This document shows, piece by piece, positions 1 to 7,702 of a stretch of 14,477 nt of DNA. The notes under the pieces are model-generated. The model had not been told where the DNA came from. It made no database searches and worked only from the letters and a program-made list of their open reading frames with translations. Every line of letters starts with the position of its first letter. Positions within the stretch are counted from its first letter, which is position 1. The stretch lies in contig CAZEKX010000050.1 in the NCBI GenBank assembly GCA_964512955.1, positions 1 through 14,477 of the forward strand, given 5' to 3'. Source of the DNA: HGM04593 sp964512955. Lineage in GTDB: Bacteria; Bacteroidota; Bacteroidia; Bacteroidales; Bacteroidaceae. The translations under genes and the position numbers were made by a program.

Positions 1-138
1 GTTCTCCACTTGATTGAGCAAGGAAAGATTGACACCACTCCACTCATCACGCATCATTTCCCATTGAGTGAGATTGAGGAAGCATACCGCATCTTTGAGA
101 ATAAATTGGAAGGGGTGATAAAGGTGGCGATTGTTTGA
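1..138 (+). CDS. Medium-chain (zinc-type) alcohol dehydrogenase, C-terminal fragment
   Basis: The reading frame is open from base 1 and ends at TGA 136-138, giving the last 45 residues of a protein that begins outside the window. The text HHFPLSEIEEAYRIF, followed by a G-V-I-K-V-A-I ending, is the usual tail of the medium-chain dehydrogenase/reductase family (threonine-dehydrogenase or sorbitol-dehydrogenase type), where this helix and last strand close the catalytic domain. Family members oxidise alcohols or polyols with NAD(P). The zinc ligands and the Rossmann fold lie outside the window, so substrate and cofactor cannot be judged. It is on the same strand as the HNH gene that starts 44 bases later, but nothing links them functionally. 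Confidence 0.72.
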   Translation, partial: VLHLIEQGKIDTTPLITHHFPLSEIEEAYRIFENKLEGVIKVAIV

Positions 139-181
139 TATGTAGCAAATAATGATTATATAAATATATAAGAATATATAC

Positions 182-1007
182 ATGACACAGCAAGGCTTTG
201 AAGACTATCTTTTCTCCGTATATGGTTATAAAAACGGTACAGCGAAGAGTTATATTACAGCAATTTATATAATTGATAAAATGTTTATATGAGGACGTTT
301 TTGATTTACGAGGAGAATCTGTTACCAGTATCAGTAATTTTGAATTATTAAAACATATAGAAAATTTTGTTTGTACTCAACAATCACTATATAGAAAGGG
401 AGAAGATTCTATTTTTCGGAATATAAGCGACAAACAAAGTAGTTATCCGGGGAAAGGGTTTTGTTCCGCAGCCATTAAACAACTACTCAAATATTATGCT
501 TATGATTCAAAGGAGAAGGAGGCATGGGCAATCTTAAACGAAAGACCTAGTGCAAAAAACATCTCAAAGGATTTAATAGCACTATTTAAAATAGATAAAG
601 AAGGACGAGATGCGACTGTAACTGCAAGAATTAGATTAGGACAAAGTTATTTTCGTAAAATGGTTTTACAGAATTATGGTTTCAAGTGTTGTGTAACAGG
701 GCTAAATATACCTCAGACACTTCGCGCAAGTCACATTGTAGCATGGGCAACGGACAGGACGAATAGAATGAATCCAGAAAATGGTCTTTGTTTAAGTGCA
801 ACATATGATGCCGCCTTTGACAAGCACTTAATTTCTTTTGACGATGATTATCGAATGATTGTTAGCAAGGAGATTAAGGATTATTATACAAATGACGTTA
901 CAAAATCTTATTTCGAAAATTATGAAGGAAAAAAAATAACATTGCCTTCCTTATATTTACCTAGTAAAAAACTGTTGGCAAAACATAGAGATTTAATGGC
1001 TGGATAA
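182..1007 (+). pseudogene. HNH_2-type endonuclease, frameshifted near its 5' end
   Basis: The likely original gene starts at ATG 182 (MTQQGFEDYLFSVYGYKN...) and runs 36 codons to a TGA at 290-292. The rest is open in another frame (in-frame TTG at 273) to TAA 1005-1007. Adding two bases in the TTTATAT run at 284-290 would join the halves as ...DKMFIYEDVFDLRG..., which reads as one continuous protein of about 275 residues. The C-terminal half carries an HNH_2 domain (residues about 130-200 counted from the 273 frame): an FKCCVTGLN strand, the ASHIVAW histidine, NPENGLCLS, and an AAFDKHLISFDDDY end. Such proteins are DNA endonucleases, often orphan restriction-type enzymes. The gene is visibly more AT-rich than its right-hand neighbours and stands alone, which suggests transfer. 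If the frameshift is not real or is bypassed, the product may be active; if only the 273 frame is translated (TTG start, 244 residues), the HNH domain is still intact. Confidence 0.7.
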
Positions 1008-1081
1008 ATTGATATCCATATAACAGTATAATTCAATATCGATACAACCTCTGAATATTAAGCACAATACATTGTAATCAA

Positions 1082-2512
1082 TCACTTGCCGATGCAAAAA
1101 TTTTCGAATATACTTTTTAGTACATCTCCGCTAGTAACTTCACCGACTATTTCGGAGAGATGGCGGATGCATCCTCTGAGGTCTTCACTGACAAGATCGC
1201 CGGGTTGCTCGTCGGTAAGTGCCTGTTGCACACGTTGAATATCTGCCAGTGCAAGTTTAAGTGCTTCGTAGTGGCGTACATTGGTTACTACCACATCGTC
1301 GTTGGCAAAGTTGGGTATTGCCGTTGCTTCTATCAGGAAGGTTTGCAGTTGGTCGATGTTTGTTCCCAGTTTTGCCGATATTGCCCAGGTATTTCTACTG
1401 TCCCAGAGTATATCTTTACCATATTTTTCCACCATTGCTGTACCCCACTCCATTGTTCGGGTAAGTGTTATGGGGTCTACTACATCGCACTTGTTTACCA
1501 GTATGGCAAGTTTCTTGCCTTTGCACAATGGTAACAGTTGCTTTGCTGCCTGTTCCATCTTGTCGGCCGGCATCATTGGGTCTATGACCCATAGTGCTAT
1601 GGTGCATTTTGTAAGTTGCTCCAGTGTGCGCTCTATTCCCATTTGCTCTACTACGTCTGTTGTCTTACGTACTCCGGCGGTATCGATAAAGCGGAATGTT
1701 ACTCCTCCAAGTGCCATTGTACCCTCAACAACATCGCGTGTTGTTCCGCAGATATTACTTACTATGGCACGTTCTTCGTTAAGCAGGGCGTTGAGAAGGG
1801 TGCTTTTTCCTGTGTTTGTCTCACCTACTATGGCTACAGGAATTCCGTTCTTTATGGCATTACCCATACTGAATGAACCTGCCAAGCGTGATATGACGCT
1901 CTCTATCTCTTTGCTTAAGGACATGAGTTCGGAACGATCGGCAAAATTGACATCTTCTTCGCTGAAGTCAAGTTCTAACTCCATGAGGGATGTAAGACGT
2001 AGGAGTTTATCGCGCAGTTGTGCCAGTTCTATGCTAAACCCTCCTTTCAGTTGGTTCATTGCCAAACGATGTGAGGCACGTGAACCGGAGGCGATGACAT
2101 CTGCCACAGCCTCGGCACGACTAAGGTCCATCTTTCCATTAAGAAAGGCTCGCATGGTGAATTCTCCGGGTTCTGCCTGTCGGGCACCAAGGGCTATAAG
2201 GTGCATGAGTACCTCTTGTATTATATACGATGAGGCATGACAACTTATCTCTACTGTGTCTTCGCCGGTATAACTATGTGGTGCGCGCATGATTGTTACA
2301 AGCACTTCGTCGAGCTGTTCCCCACTCTCACCTTTTACATCGCCAAAGACAACGGTGTGGCTCTTACGTTCACTTAGTGCTTTTCCACTGCGTGGAGTAA
2401 ACATTTTCTCTGTTATCTCTATTGCTCTGCTACCCGATACTCTTATTACACCCAGGGCTCCTCCTTGTGCTGTTGCCAAAGCGCATATTGTGTCGTTTAT
2501 TTGCTGTCTCAT
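1082..2512 (-). CDS. mnmE: tRNA uridine-5-carboxymethylaminomethyl(34) synthesis GTPase MnmE
   Basis: Complete 476-residue protein, close to the usual family length of about 450-480. With MnmG it installs the aminomethyl-type group on carbon 5 of the wobble uridine of certain tRNAs, using a formyl-folate-derived carbon and GTP hydrolysis; it acts in the cytoplasm as a dimer. The N-terminal tetrahydrofolate-binding domain starts with the typical DTICALAT (7-14). The inserted G domain shows G1 GETNTGKS (230-237), GTTRD (256-260, G2), DTAG (277-280, G3) and NKCD (340-343, G4). The C-terminus ends FCIGK (472-476), whose cysteine is the conserved catalytic-type cysteine of the family. The start ATG at 2512 lies 16 bases after the stop of the nucleoside phosphorylase gene, so the two are probably co-transcribed. 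mnmG is not in the window. A 320-codon open frame on the opposite strand is a shadow. Confidence 0.97.
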   Translation of the reverse strand: MRQQINDTICALATAQGGALGVIRVSGSRAIEITEKMFTPRSGKALSERKSHTVVFGDVKGESGEQLDEVLVTIMRAPHSYTGEDTVEISCHASSYIIQEVLMHLIALGARQAEPGEFTMRAFLNGKMDLSRAEAVADVIASGSRASHRLAMNQLKGGFSIELAQLRDKLLRLTSLMELELDFSEEDVNFADRSELMSLSKEIESVISRLAGSFSMGNAIKNGIPVAIVGETNTGKSTLLNALLNEERAIVSNICGTTRDVVEGTMALGGVTFRFIDTAGVRKTTDVVEQMGIERTLEQLTKCTIALWVIDPMMPADKMEQAAKQLLPLCKGKKLAILVNKCDVVDPITLTRTMEWGTAMVEKYGKDILWDSRNTWAISAKLGTNIDQLQTFLIEATAIPNFANDDVVVTNVRHYEALKLALADIQRVQQALTDEQPGDLVSEDLRGCIRHLSEIVGEVTSGDVLKSIFENFCIGK

Positions 2513-2528
2513 GTGGAAAGATAATGGT

Positions 2529-3407
2529 TTATATTCTGTTGAGAACTGTTTCTATAAGATTGTCGATATTGTTCTTGTAATTTACATTGGCTTCGCCTGC
2601 TACTCTGTTGGCAATTACTAAACATACGGTTACTGCTTTGTGTCCCATGAGTGCTGCAAGACCTGCCAATGCGGAACTCTCCATCTCGAAGTTTGTTATT
2701 TGATGATTGTCATAGGTGAATGTTACAATCTTTTCGTTCTGATGTGGGTCGGCAAGCGGTATGCGTAATCGTCTGCCTTGCGGGCCGAAAAATCCTCCAC
2801 ACGCTACGGTTACTCCGCGTACCATATCGTCTGTTGCGATGCGTTCTACCAGTTCCTTGTCGGCTGCCACGATATATGGTGCAGGTTGGCATATATTACC
2901 GCTCCATCCTAAATGGTTCAGTAGCGCTCGCTCCATAGTGAGGTCGCACACATCGTTACGTCCGGCATAGAAGTTCAAAAGGCCATCGAAACCTACCGAC
3001 TTCACCGAGCAGATATATGTACCCACAGGAGTATATTCCTGTAAACCGCCACATGTACCTATGCGCACCAGTTCGAGTGTGCGTAGGTTCTCTTTCTCGT
3101 AACGTGTATTGAAGTCGATATTGGCAAGGGCATCCAATTCATTTAAAACGATGTCGATGTTATCGCATCCAATTCCTGTTGAAACAACTGTTATTCGCTT
3201 GCCTTTATATGTACCGGTTATTGTACGAAACTCTCGATGCGAGATATCGCACTCCGTTGTTTCGAAATGGGATGCTACCAATGGTACACGTCCCGGGTCG
3301 CCTACAAGTATCACTTTATCGGCTAACTGTTCGGGGTTGACACCTAAGTGATATACTGCACCTTTGTCGTCTATTAGCAGTTCCGAGGGAGAAAAATATC
3401 GTTTCAT
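2529..3407 (-). CDS. Nucleoside phosphorylase (uridine phosphorylase-like, NP-I family)
   Basis: Complete 292-residue protein of the NP-I nucleoside phosphorylase family. These enzymes split a nucleoside with phosphate into the free base and (deoxy)ribose-1-phosphate in the cytoplasm, for salvage. Visible family marks are the phosphate-binding loop GDPGR (36-40), the core strand RIGTCGG (115-121), and the ribose/active-site segment FEMESSAL (240-247), whose Met-Glu-Ser is shared by uridine and purine phosphorylases. Length and the N-terminal layout fit the uridine phosphorylase-like branch common in Bacteroidota, but uridine versus purine specificity cannot be settled by eye. The gene follows a hairpin at 3433-3462 and ends 16 bases before mnmE; the pair may form one transcript. 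ATG 3407 is the natural start, with MKRYF leading straight into the fold. Confidence 0.88.
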   Translation of the reverse strand: MKRYFSPSELLIDDKGAVYHLGVNPEQLADKVILVGDPGRVPLVASHFETTECDISHREFRTITGTYKGKRITVVSTGIGCDNIDIVLNELDALANIDFNTRYEKENLRTLELVRIGTCGGLQEYTPVGTYICSVKSVGFDGLLNFYAGRNDVCDLTMERALLNHLGWSGNICQPAPYIVAADKELVERIATDDMVRGVTVACGGFFGPQGRRLRIPLADPHQNEKIVTFTYDNHQITNFEMESSALAGLAALMGHKAVTVCLVIANRVAGEANVNYKNNIDNLIETVLNRI

Positions 3408-3432
3408 ATAGGAATTGTTTTATGGAATAAAC

Positions 3433-3462
3433 AAGTTGTTGCACCGTTTGGTGCAACAACTT
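3433..3462 (-). terminator. 13-bp hairpin after floA (terminator or attenuator)
   Basis: A perfect inverted repeat, AAGTTGTTGCACC / GGTGCAACAACTT, with a 4-base loop (3446-3449). It begins 9 bases beyond the floA stop codon. On the minus strand the stem is followed by GTTTATTCC, a weak T-tract, so termination may be partial and some transcripts could run on into the phosphorylase gene 25 bases further. The stem itself is certain; its role as a terminator is inferred from position. Confidence 0.65.
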
Positions 3463-3471
3463 TATAACATT

Positions 3472-4428
3472 TTAATCTTTTGCTATGTTATCGCGCATGG
3501 CTGTATCGGCTTGAATATTCTTCATGCGATAGTAGTCCATGATACCGAGATTTCCGTTACGGAATGCTTCTGCCATAGCCCTTGGCACTTCTGCTTCGGC
3601 TTGGATAACGGTTGCTCGTGCTTCTTGTGCCTTTGCCTTCATCTCTTGCTCGAGTGCAACTGCCATTGCACGACGCTCTTCGGCTTTTGCCTGTGCAATA
3701 TTCTTGTCGGCATTTGCCTGATCTATTTGAAGTGTTGCACCAATGTTCTTACCTATATCGATATCGGCTATATCGATAGAGAGAATCTCGAATGCAGTTC
3801 CTGCATCGAGTCCTTTCTTAAGTACCAACTTGGATATTGAGTCGGGGTTCTCGAGAACTGCTTTGTGGCTCTCTGCCGAACCGATAGATGATACTATACC
3901 CTCACCAACACGTGCAAGAACTGTATCTTCACCGGCTCCACCAACCAAACGTTTGATATTGGCACGTACGGTTACACGTGCAATGGCTATAAGTTGGATA
4001 CCATCCTTTGCCACTGCTGTAACATGTGGTGTATCGATGACTTTGGGGTTTACCGACATCTGTACAGCCTCGAACACATCGCGACCGGCAAGGTCTATGG
4101 CTGTTGCCATTTGGAACGACAATTCGATATTCGCCTTGGATGCTGAAACAAGTGCATGTACAACTCTTTCTACATGTCCGCCGGCAAGATAATGTGCCTC
4201 CAAGCCATCGCGGGTGATATTCTCCAACCCTGCTTTATGCGCCTCAATCATTGCCTGTACAATTGTGTAAGGAGGCACGTGACGAATACGCATGAGAAAC
4301 AACTGAATGAGTGAAATGTGTACACCCGATGTTGTTGCGTTCAACCACAACATAAAAGGTACGTAGTGGAAGAAGATTGATAGCAAGACTACTGCTGCTA
4401 CCGCAAATAACACTAATGTTAAATCCAT
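3472..4428 (-). CDS. floA: Flotillin-like protein FloA (UPF0365 family)
   Basis: Complete 318-residue protein matching FloA in length and layout. FloA is a membrane-anchored scaffold that assembles into foci and organises functional membrane microdomains (lipid-raft-like areas), affecting fluidity and the activity of signalling and secretion proteins. It has a hydrophobic N-terminal anchor (about 2-30) that does not look cleaved, then an amphipathic stretch MRIRHVPPYTIVQAMIEAHKAG (46-67), an SPFH/PHB-like domain up to about residue 230, and an alanine/glutamate-rich helical region (235-290) with AQAKAEERRAMAVALEQEM typical of flotillin coiled coils. The gene sits 44 bases downstream of the nfeD-like gene, the usual partner of flotillins. 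No own promoter was seen in the gap, so it is probably the last gene of an operon starting at 6412, ending in the hairpin at 3433-3462. Confidence 0.95.
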   Translation of the reverse strand: MDLTLVLFAVAAVVLLSIFFHYVPFMLWLNATTSGVHISLIQLFLMRIRHVPPYTIVQAMIEAHKAGLENITRDGLEAHYLAGGHVERVVHALVSASKANIELSFQMATAIDLAGRDVFEAVQMSVNPKVIDTPHVTAVAKDGIQLIAIARVTVRANIKRLVGGAGEDTVLARVGEGIVSSIGSAESHKAVLENPDSISKLVLKKGLDAGTAFEILSIDIADIDIGKNIGATLQIDQANADKNIAQAKAEERRAMAVALEQEMKAKAQEARATVIQAEAEVPRAMAEAFRNGNLGIMDYYRMKNIQADTAMRDNIAKD

Positions 4429-4472
4429 AATAATAATATTGTTTGTTAATATATTTATTTTGTTCTTTTACT

Positions 4473-4943
4473 TTAACCGACACGCTTAACATATACCGTA
4501 CCATTTTCGATACGTGTAATCTCCACAGTGTCGCCATCGTCGATAAAGTTACCATACTGTGCCGTAGCCTCTACTGTCTTTCCGTTGAAATCGACATTGC
4601 CAATACTTGCCAAACGAGTTACCGCTACCCCTTGCATACCTATTGTGAGTTGTGCAACTGTTGGGTCGGCAACAGAAGAGTCAATTTTCTCTTTCAGCGC
4701 CATTTTGTCGAGCGACTTTCCATATACGCTCCACAAAATAAGCGACACGCATAGCAAAACAACTGCAATAAGTGTGAGCCAACCTGCCAATGCACCCATA
4801 ACCACAAACGAGTATGATACCGATGCTACAAAAAATGTAACACCAAGAATTCCGGTGATACCAAAACCGGGAATAAGCACTACCTCTGTTACAAGAAGCA
4901 CTATTCCCAACAATACCAAAAGCAATAATGTGAATATCTCCAT
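4473..4943 (-). CDS. NfeD-like membrane protein, FloA partner
   Basis: Complete 156-residue protein of the short NfeD class (no N-terminal ClpP-like protease domain). Three hydrophobic segments are visible (about 1-24, 27-48 and 52-74). The first contains VLIPGFGITGILG (22-34), the glycine-rich motif typical of the family. A soluble C-terminal region (about 98-156) has the alternating pattern of the small NfeD OB-fold, including IGMQGVAVTRLASIGNVDFNG and a VYVKRV end. NfeD proteins are encoded next to flotillin or stomatin genes and are thought to act with them in membrane organisation. Here the gene starts 8 bases after the stop of the TPR/PD40 gene and ends 44 bases before floA, so co-transcription of all three is very likely. 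Function beyond partnership with FloA is not known. Confidence 0.9.
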   Translation of the reverse strand: MEIFTLLLLVLLGIVLLVTEVVLIPGFGITGILGVTFFVASVSYSFVVMGALAGWLTLIAVVLLCVSLILWSVYGKSLDKMALKEKIDSSVADPTVAQLTIGMQGVAVTRLASIGNVDFNGKTVEATAQYGNFIDDGDTVEITRIENGTVYVKRVG

Positions 4944-4951
4944 AATAAAAA

Positions 4952-6412
4952 CTATTTCTTAATATATTCTATTTCCCTTCTTCTAATATCTTTCTCTATT
5001 GTTTCCAGTGTTTGTTGTTCTTTCTCCAAACGCTGTTCCATGACGGTAATCTCGTCGGACAAACGAATTTTCTGCGCACTTCGGCTTGTTGCATATGCCT
5101 CACGCTTTTCATCAAGGAGTTGTATATCTTTCCTCCACTGTGCTGTACGTTTTTGCCAATGCAGGAACAGTTCTCGTGCCTCGGTTGAACGGAAATCGGA
5201 AAGATGGATGTAATCGGTCATATCGTCTATCACAAAGAGGAAGTCGCCATCATCATCACTCTCTTCTTGTTCGTACATGAGCATTGTCAACTGACGACGT
5301 GCATCACGCAACAAATCTTCGTCAGTATGTGTATCGGCAATAGATGTAAGTTGCGACAACTCTATCATTTTGTTGTAGTCGGTAGTTTCAAAGTTATATA
5401 CGCTTTTTACACTGTTTGGTACAAATACATATATGCATACTTTGTCTTCGGGCATGCGACGGTCGGTTGCAAACCATCCGAGATTGGCTATTTCATTGAT
5501 AACCATCATATAGTCGTTTGCTTCGGAATTGAATGGCATTCCTATGTTATTGGGTAACAAGAAGCATCCGCGTTCCGAATTATAGCGTGTTACAAAGATA
5601 TCGTAACCCCCTATTGAACCATCGCCATCACTTGCAAAATAGAACGTGCTGCCATCGGCCGACATAAAAGGATAATTATCGTTACCATTAGTTTCAAAGC
5701 CTGTTATTTGGGTTGCTCTGCTCCACTCGTTTCCATTCTTTGAACTATGGAATATTTTCATCTTTACAATACTGTCTTCTAGTATTGGTTGTGAGAAATA
5801 TCGGTCTGTGGCACGTTCTGTTTCCGACACAGTACCGTCTGTCTCTTCCTCGTCGAAATAATCGGCTACACTCATCACACGTCCCACGTCGCGTCCGCAC
5901 TTGTATGCCTGAAGAAAATTCTCCTTATCCACCACAAAACTATCAACCACGCAAACTTGCTCTGTTGCCTTTACCATGCGTAGCAGGTTTTTGGCATGTA
6001 CCATTTTTGCTTCGCAATGTTCACCTTTCTCATCGTCTTTGGTAAGGCTTATAAAATTCTCGTAGCAATCTATTGCATCCTGATAGCGATTATTCTGTTT
6101 GTAGTAATCGCCAAGATATTCGTTTGCAACTGTTACCTTTTGCGATACAGCCAATTGCAATCTCTTTTCGACATTGACAGTTGTATCACCTGTTTCGTGG
6201 CAACATACTGCATACCAATAGTTAAGTTCTCCGTTCTTTGGCGAACGTTTCAACAGAACTTCGAGAATTGGTTTGGCTTCGGCATAATTACCATCCGAGA
6301 AGAGTTTCTTTGCATTGGCCTTTGTATTCTGCGCAAACATTCCACCGGTACACAGCAGACAGAACAGCACAAAAAGTATATATCTATTCATTATTTTCTC
6401 TTTTTCATTCAT
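4952..6412 (-). CDS. Secreted TPR and PD40 (beta-propeller-like) protein
   Basis: Complete 486-residue protein, probably exported to the periplasm or cell surface. A signal peptide precedes GGMFAQ, with cleavage likely after Gln28. No lipobox is evident. Residues about 30-145 form TPR-like helical repeats (KKLFSDGNYAEAKPILEVLL and GDYYKQNNRYQDAIDCYENF are clear copies). Residues 245-335 carry PD40/TolB-type propeller signatures, YPFMSADGSTFYFASDG followed by GGYDIFVT and a second copy ending WFATDRR. Residues about 410-486 look like a coiled coil. Bacteroidota proteins of TPR-PD40 type often end in an OmpA-like peptidoglycan-binding domain; this one does not. It is the first gene of the nfeD-floA operon. 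An alternative start is ATG 6391 (residue 8), which gives a more typical signal peptide and has AAAGAGAAAAT before it. Exact role unknown. Confidence 0.8.
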   Translation of the reverse strand: MNEKEKIMNRYILFVLFCLLCTGGMFAQNTKANAKKLFSDGNYAEAKPILEVLLKRSPKNGELNYWYAVCCHETGDTTVNVEKRLQLAVSQKVTVANEYLGDYYKQNNRYQDAIDCYENFISLTKDDEKGEHCEAKMVHAKNLLRMVKATEQVCVVDSFVVDKENFLQAYKCGRDVGRVMSVADYFDEEETDGTVSETERATDRYFSQPILEDSIVKMKIFHSSKNGNEWSRATQITGFETNGNDNYPFMSADGSTFYFASDGDGSIGGYDIFVTRYNSERGCFLLPNNIGMPFNSEANDYMMVINEIANLGWFATDRRMPEDKVCIYVFVPNSVKSVYNFETTDYNKMIELSQLTSIADTHTDEDLLRDARRQLTMLMYEQEESDDDGDFLFVIDDMTDYIHLSDFRSTEARELFLHWQKRTAQWRKDIQLLDEKREAYATSRSAQKIRLSDEITVMEQRLEKEQQTLETIEKDIRRREIEYIKK

Positions 6413-6484
6413 AAATTAAGCGAAGATATAAATAAAATACGATTATGTATCTTTTTTTGAGTTAATTTTTATATAAAACCGTAA

Positions 6485-6492
6485 CAAAGGTA
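6485..6492 (-). promoter_or_regulatory. Bacteroidota -7 element for the TPR/PD40-nfeD-floA operon
   Basis: On the minus strand the bases read TACCTTTG, an exact match to the TAnnTTTG -7 element of the Bacteroidota primary sigma factor. It would give a start near 6479 and a leader of roughly 65-90 bases, depending on the start codon used. No good TTTG -33 box was found at the usual distance. It lies back to back with the ttcA promoter. Confidence 0.5.
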
Positions 6493-6512
6493 TTTCAGAG
6501 TGTTATTTTTTG

Positions 6513-6520
6513 TAATTTTG
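6513..6520 (+). promoter_or_regulatory. Bacteroidota -7 element for ttcA
   Basis: TAATTTTG is an exact match to TAnnTTTG. Transcription would begin about 6525, leaving a leader of about 20 bases before ATG 6545. This placement decides the ttcA start: an upstream in-frame GTG at 6500 would lie before the promoter element, so it cannot be used from this transcript. The -33 region (about 6489-6495) has only weak resemblance to TTTG. Confidence 0.6.
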
Positions 6521-6544
6521 CAGCGTTTTACAATTAACATACAG

Positions 6545-7303
6545 ATGCAGAACGACAACAGCAAAAAAGAGTACGAAAAACGTATTCGCAAACGATTTGG
6601 CAAAGCCGTAAAGGATTACAATCTGTTTGAGGATGGCGATAAGATACTTGTAGGTCTTTCGGGTGGCAAGGATTCACTTCTTCTCTTGCATCTGTTGGCC
6701 GAACGCTCCCGTATATACAAACCACGTATATCGGTAGTGGCTGCACACATAAGAATGAACAATATACCTTACAAAAGCAATGATACATTTCTGTACAACT
6801 TCTGTAAAGAACGCGGCATAGAGTTGTTCATAGCAGAAACAGGGTTCGATGCATCGACAGACACACGTAAATCGCCTTGTTTCCTTTGTTCGTGGAACAG
6901 ACGCAAGATGCTCTTTACCATTGCACAGGAGCAAGGATGTAACAAAATTGCTTTGGGGCATAATATGGACGATTTTTTAGAGACGATGCTCATGAATATT
7001 ACTTTTCAAGGGGCTTTCAGCGCCATGGCACCTATTATGCAGATGCGTAAATTTCCCATAAGCATTATACGTCCCTTGTGCCTTGTAAACGAAAACGATG
7101 TGAGGGAGTTTGCACAAGCAGAGGGGTACCCGCCACAAGAGAAAAACTGCCCCTATGAGAACGATTCAAACCGAAAGCAGATGAAAGACCTTTTGGCACA
7201 ATTGGAATCGTTGAATCCCGAAGCACGATACAATATGTGGGGTGCAATGAGTAATATTCAACACGAACTGTTACCACCGGATGTAAATAACAAAACAAAA
7301 TAA
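6545..7303 (+). CDS. ttcA: tRNA 2-thiocytidine(32) synthetase-like PP-loop protein TtcA
   Basis: Complete 252-residue protein from ATG 6545. TtcA-type enzymes adenylate the target cytidine at tRNA position 32 and replace its 2-oxygen with sulfur, using an Fe-S cluster, in the cytoplasm. Visible marks are the PP-loop SGGKDS (39-44), the CxxC pair in PCFLCSWNRR (Cys112, Cys115), a GHNMDDFLETMLMN segment (138-151) and a further cysteine in NCPYEND (Cys202) where the family places its third cluster ligand. The frame extends upstream to a GTG at 6500, but a promoter element lies inside that extension. It is followed after 5 bases by the DUF486 gene, so the two form an operon. Related PP-loop thiolases act on other tRNA positions; the motif set favours TtcA. 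Confidence 0.9.
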   Translation: MQNDNSKKEYEKRIRKRFGKAVKDYNLFEDGDKILVGLSGGKDSLLLLHLLAERSRIYKPRISVVAAHIRMNNIPYKSNDTFLYNFCKERGIELFIAETGFDASTDTRKSPCFLCSWNRRKMLFTIAQEQGCNKIALGHNMDDFLETMLMNITFQGAFSAMAPIMQMRKFPISIIRPLCLVNENDVREFAQAEGYPPQEKNCPYENDSNRKQMKDLLAQLESLNPEARYNMWGAMSNIQHELLPPDVNNKTK

Positions 7304-7308
7304 TAATT

Positions 7309-7683
7309 ATGAGTAAAATTCTTCTTACAATCACTTTTCTCATCATCTCAAACACATTCATGACATTAGCATGGTATGGCAACTTGAAACTGCAGGAGAT
7401 GAAACTGTTAAGCCCCAAAACACCTATAATATTCATTATTCTGCTTAGTTGGGGTATTGCTCTGTTGGAGTATTCTTTCCTTATTCCGGCAAACAGAATT
7501 GGTTCCGACATAAACGGAGGGCCATTCTCACTTGTTCAGTTAAAGGTTATACAGGAGGTTGTATCGTGTTTGGTTTTTGCTATTGTGGCATCGGTACTAT
7601 TCAAAGGTGAGACTTTGGCATGGAACCATATTGTTGCATTCGGTTGTCTTGCTCTTGCTGTATATTTCGTTTTCATGAAATAG
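7309..7683 (+). CDS. DUF486 (DMT_6) family small membrane protein
   Basis: Complete 124-residue integral membrane protein of the DUF486 family. Four hydrophobic helices are visible (about 3-24, 38-58, 80-98 and 104-123), and the family's conserved text is present: AWYGNLKL (21-28), SWGIALLEYSFLIPANRIG (47-65) and FSLVQLKVIQEV (73-84). These proteins resemble half of a drug/metabolite transporter and may work as dimers, but no substrate is known. The gene begins 5 bases after the ttcA stop and ends before the palindromic terminator at 7703-7746, so it is the second and last gene of the ttcA transcript. No functional link to tRNA thiolation is evident. Confidence 0.88.
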   Translation: MSKILLTITFLIISNTFMTLAWYGNLKLQEMKLLSPKTPIIFIILLSWGIALLEYSFLIPANRIGSDINGGPFSLVQLKVIQEVVSCLVFAIVASVLFKGETLAWNHIVAFGCLALAVYFVFMK

Positions 7684-7702
7684 GAGTAACACCTATACAA
7701 TA

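Noticed and set aside
139..181. AT-rich repeats (ATATATA) before the HNH gene as a promoter
   Set aside because: No TAnnTTTG element at a useful distance was found; simple AT richness is not enough.
1008..1081. Possible terminator between the convergent HNH and mnmE genes
   Set aside because: Only an imperfect 8-base pairing with a 20-base loop can be drawn, and no T-run follows.
1281..2240. Long plus-strand open frame (about 320 codons) opposite mnmE
   Set aside because: Its serine- and proline-rich translation mirrors the mnmE codons; mnmE has all family motifs on the other strand.
3415..3840. Plus-strand open frame opposite the 3' end of floA
   Set aside because: Cysteine/leucine-rich shadow of the floA alanine/glutamate-rich helix region.
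6500..6544. Upstream GTG start for ttcA
   Set aside because: A perfect -7 promoter element lies inside this stretch, and the protein fits the family from ATG 6545.
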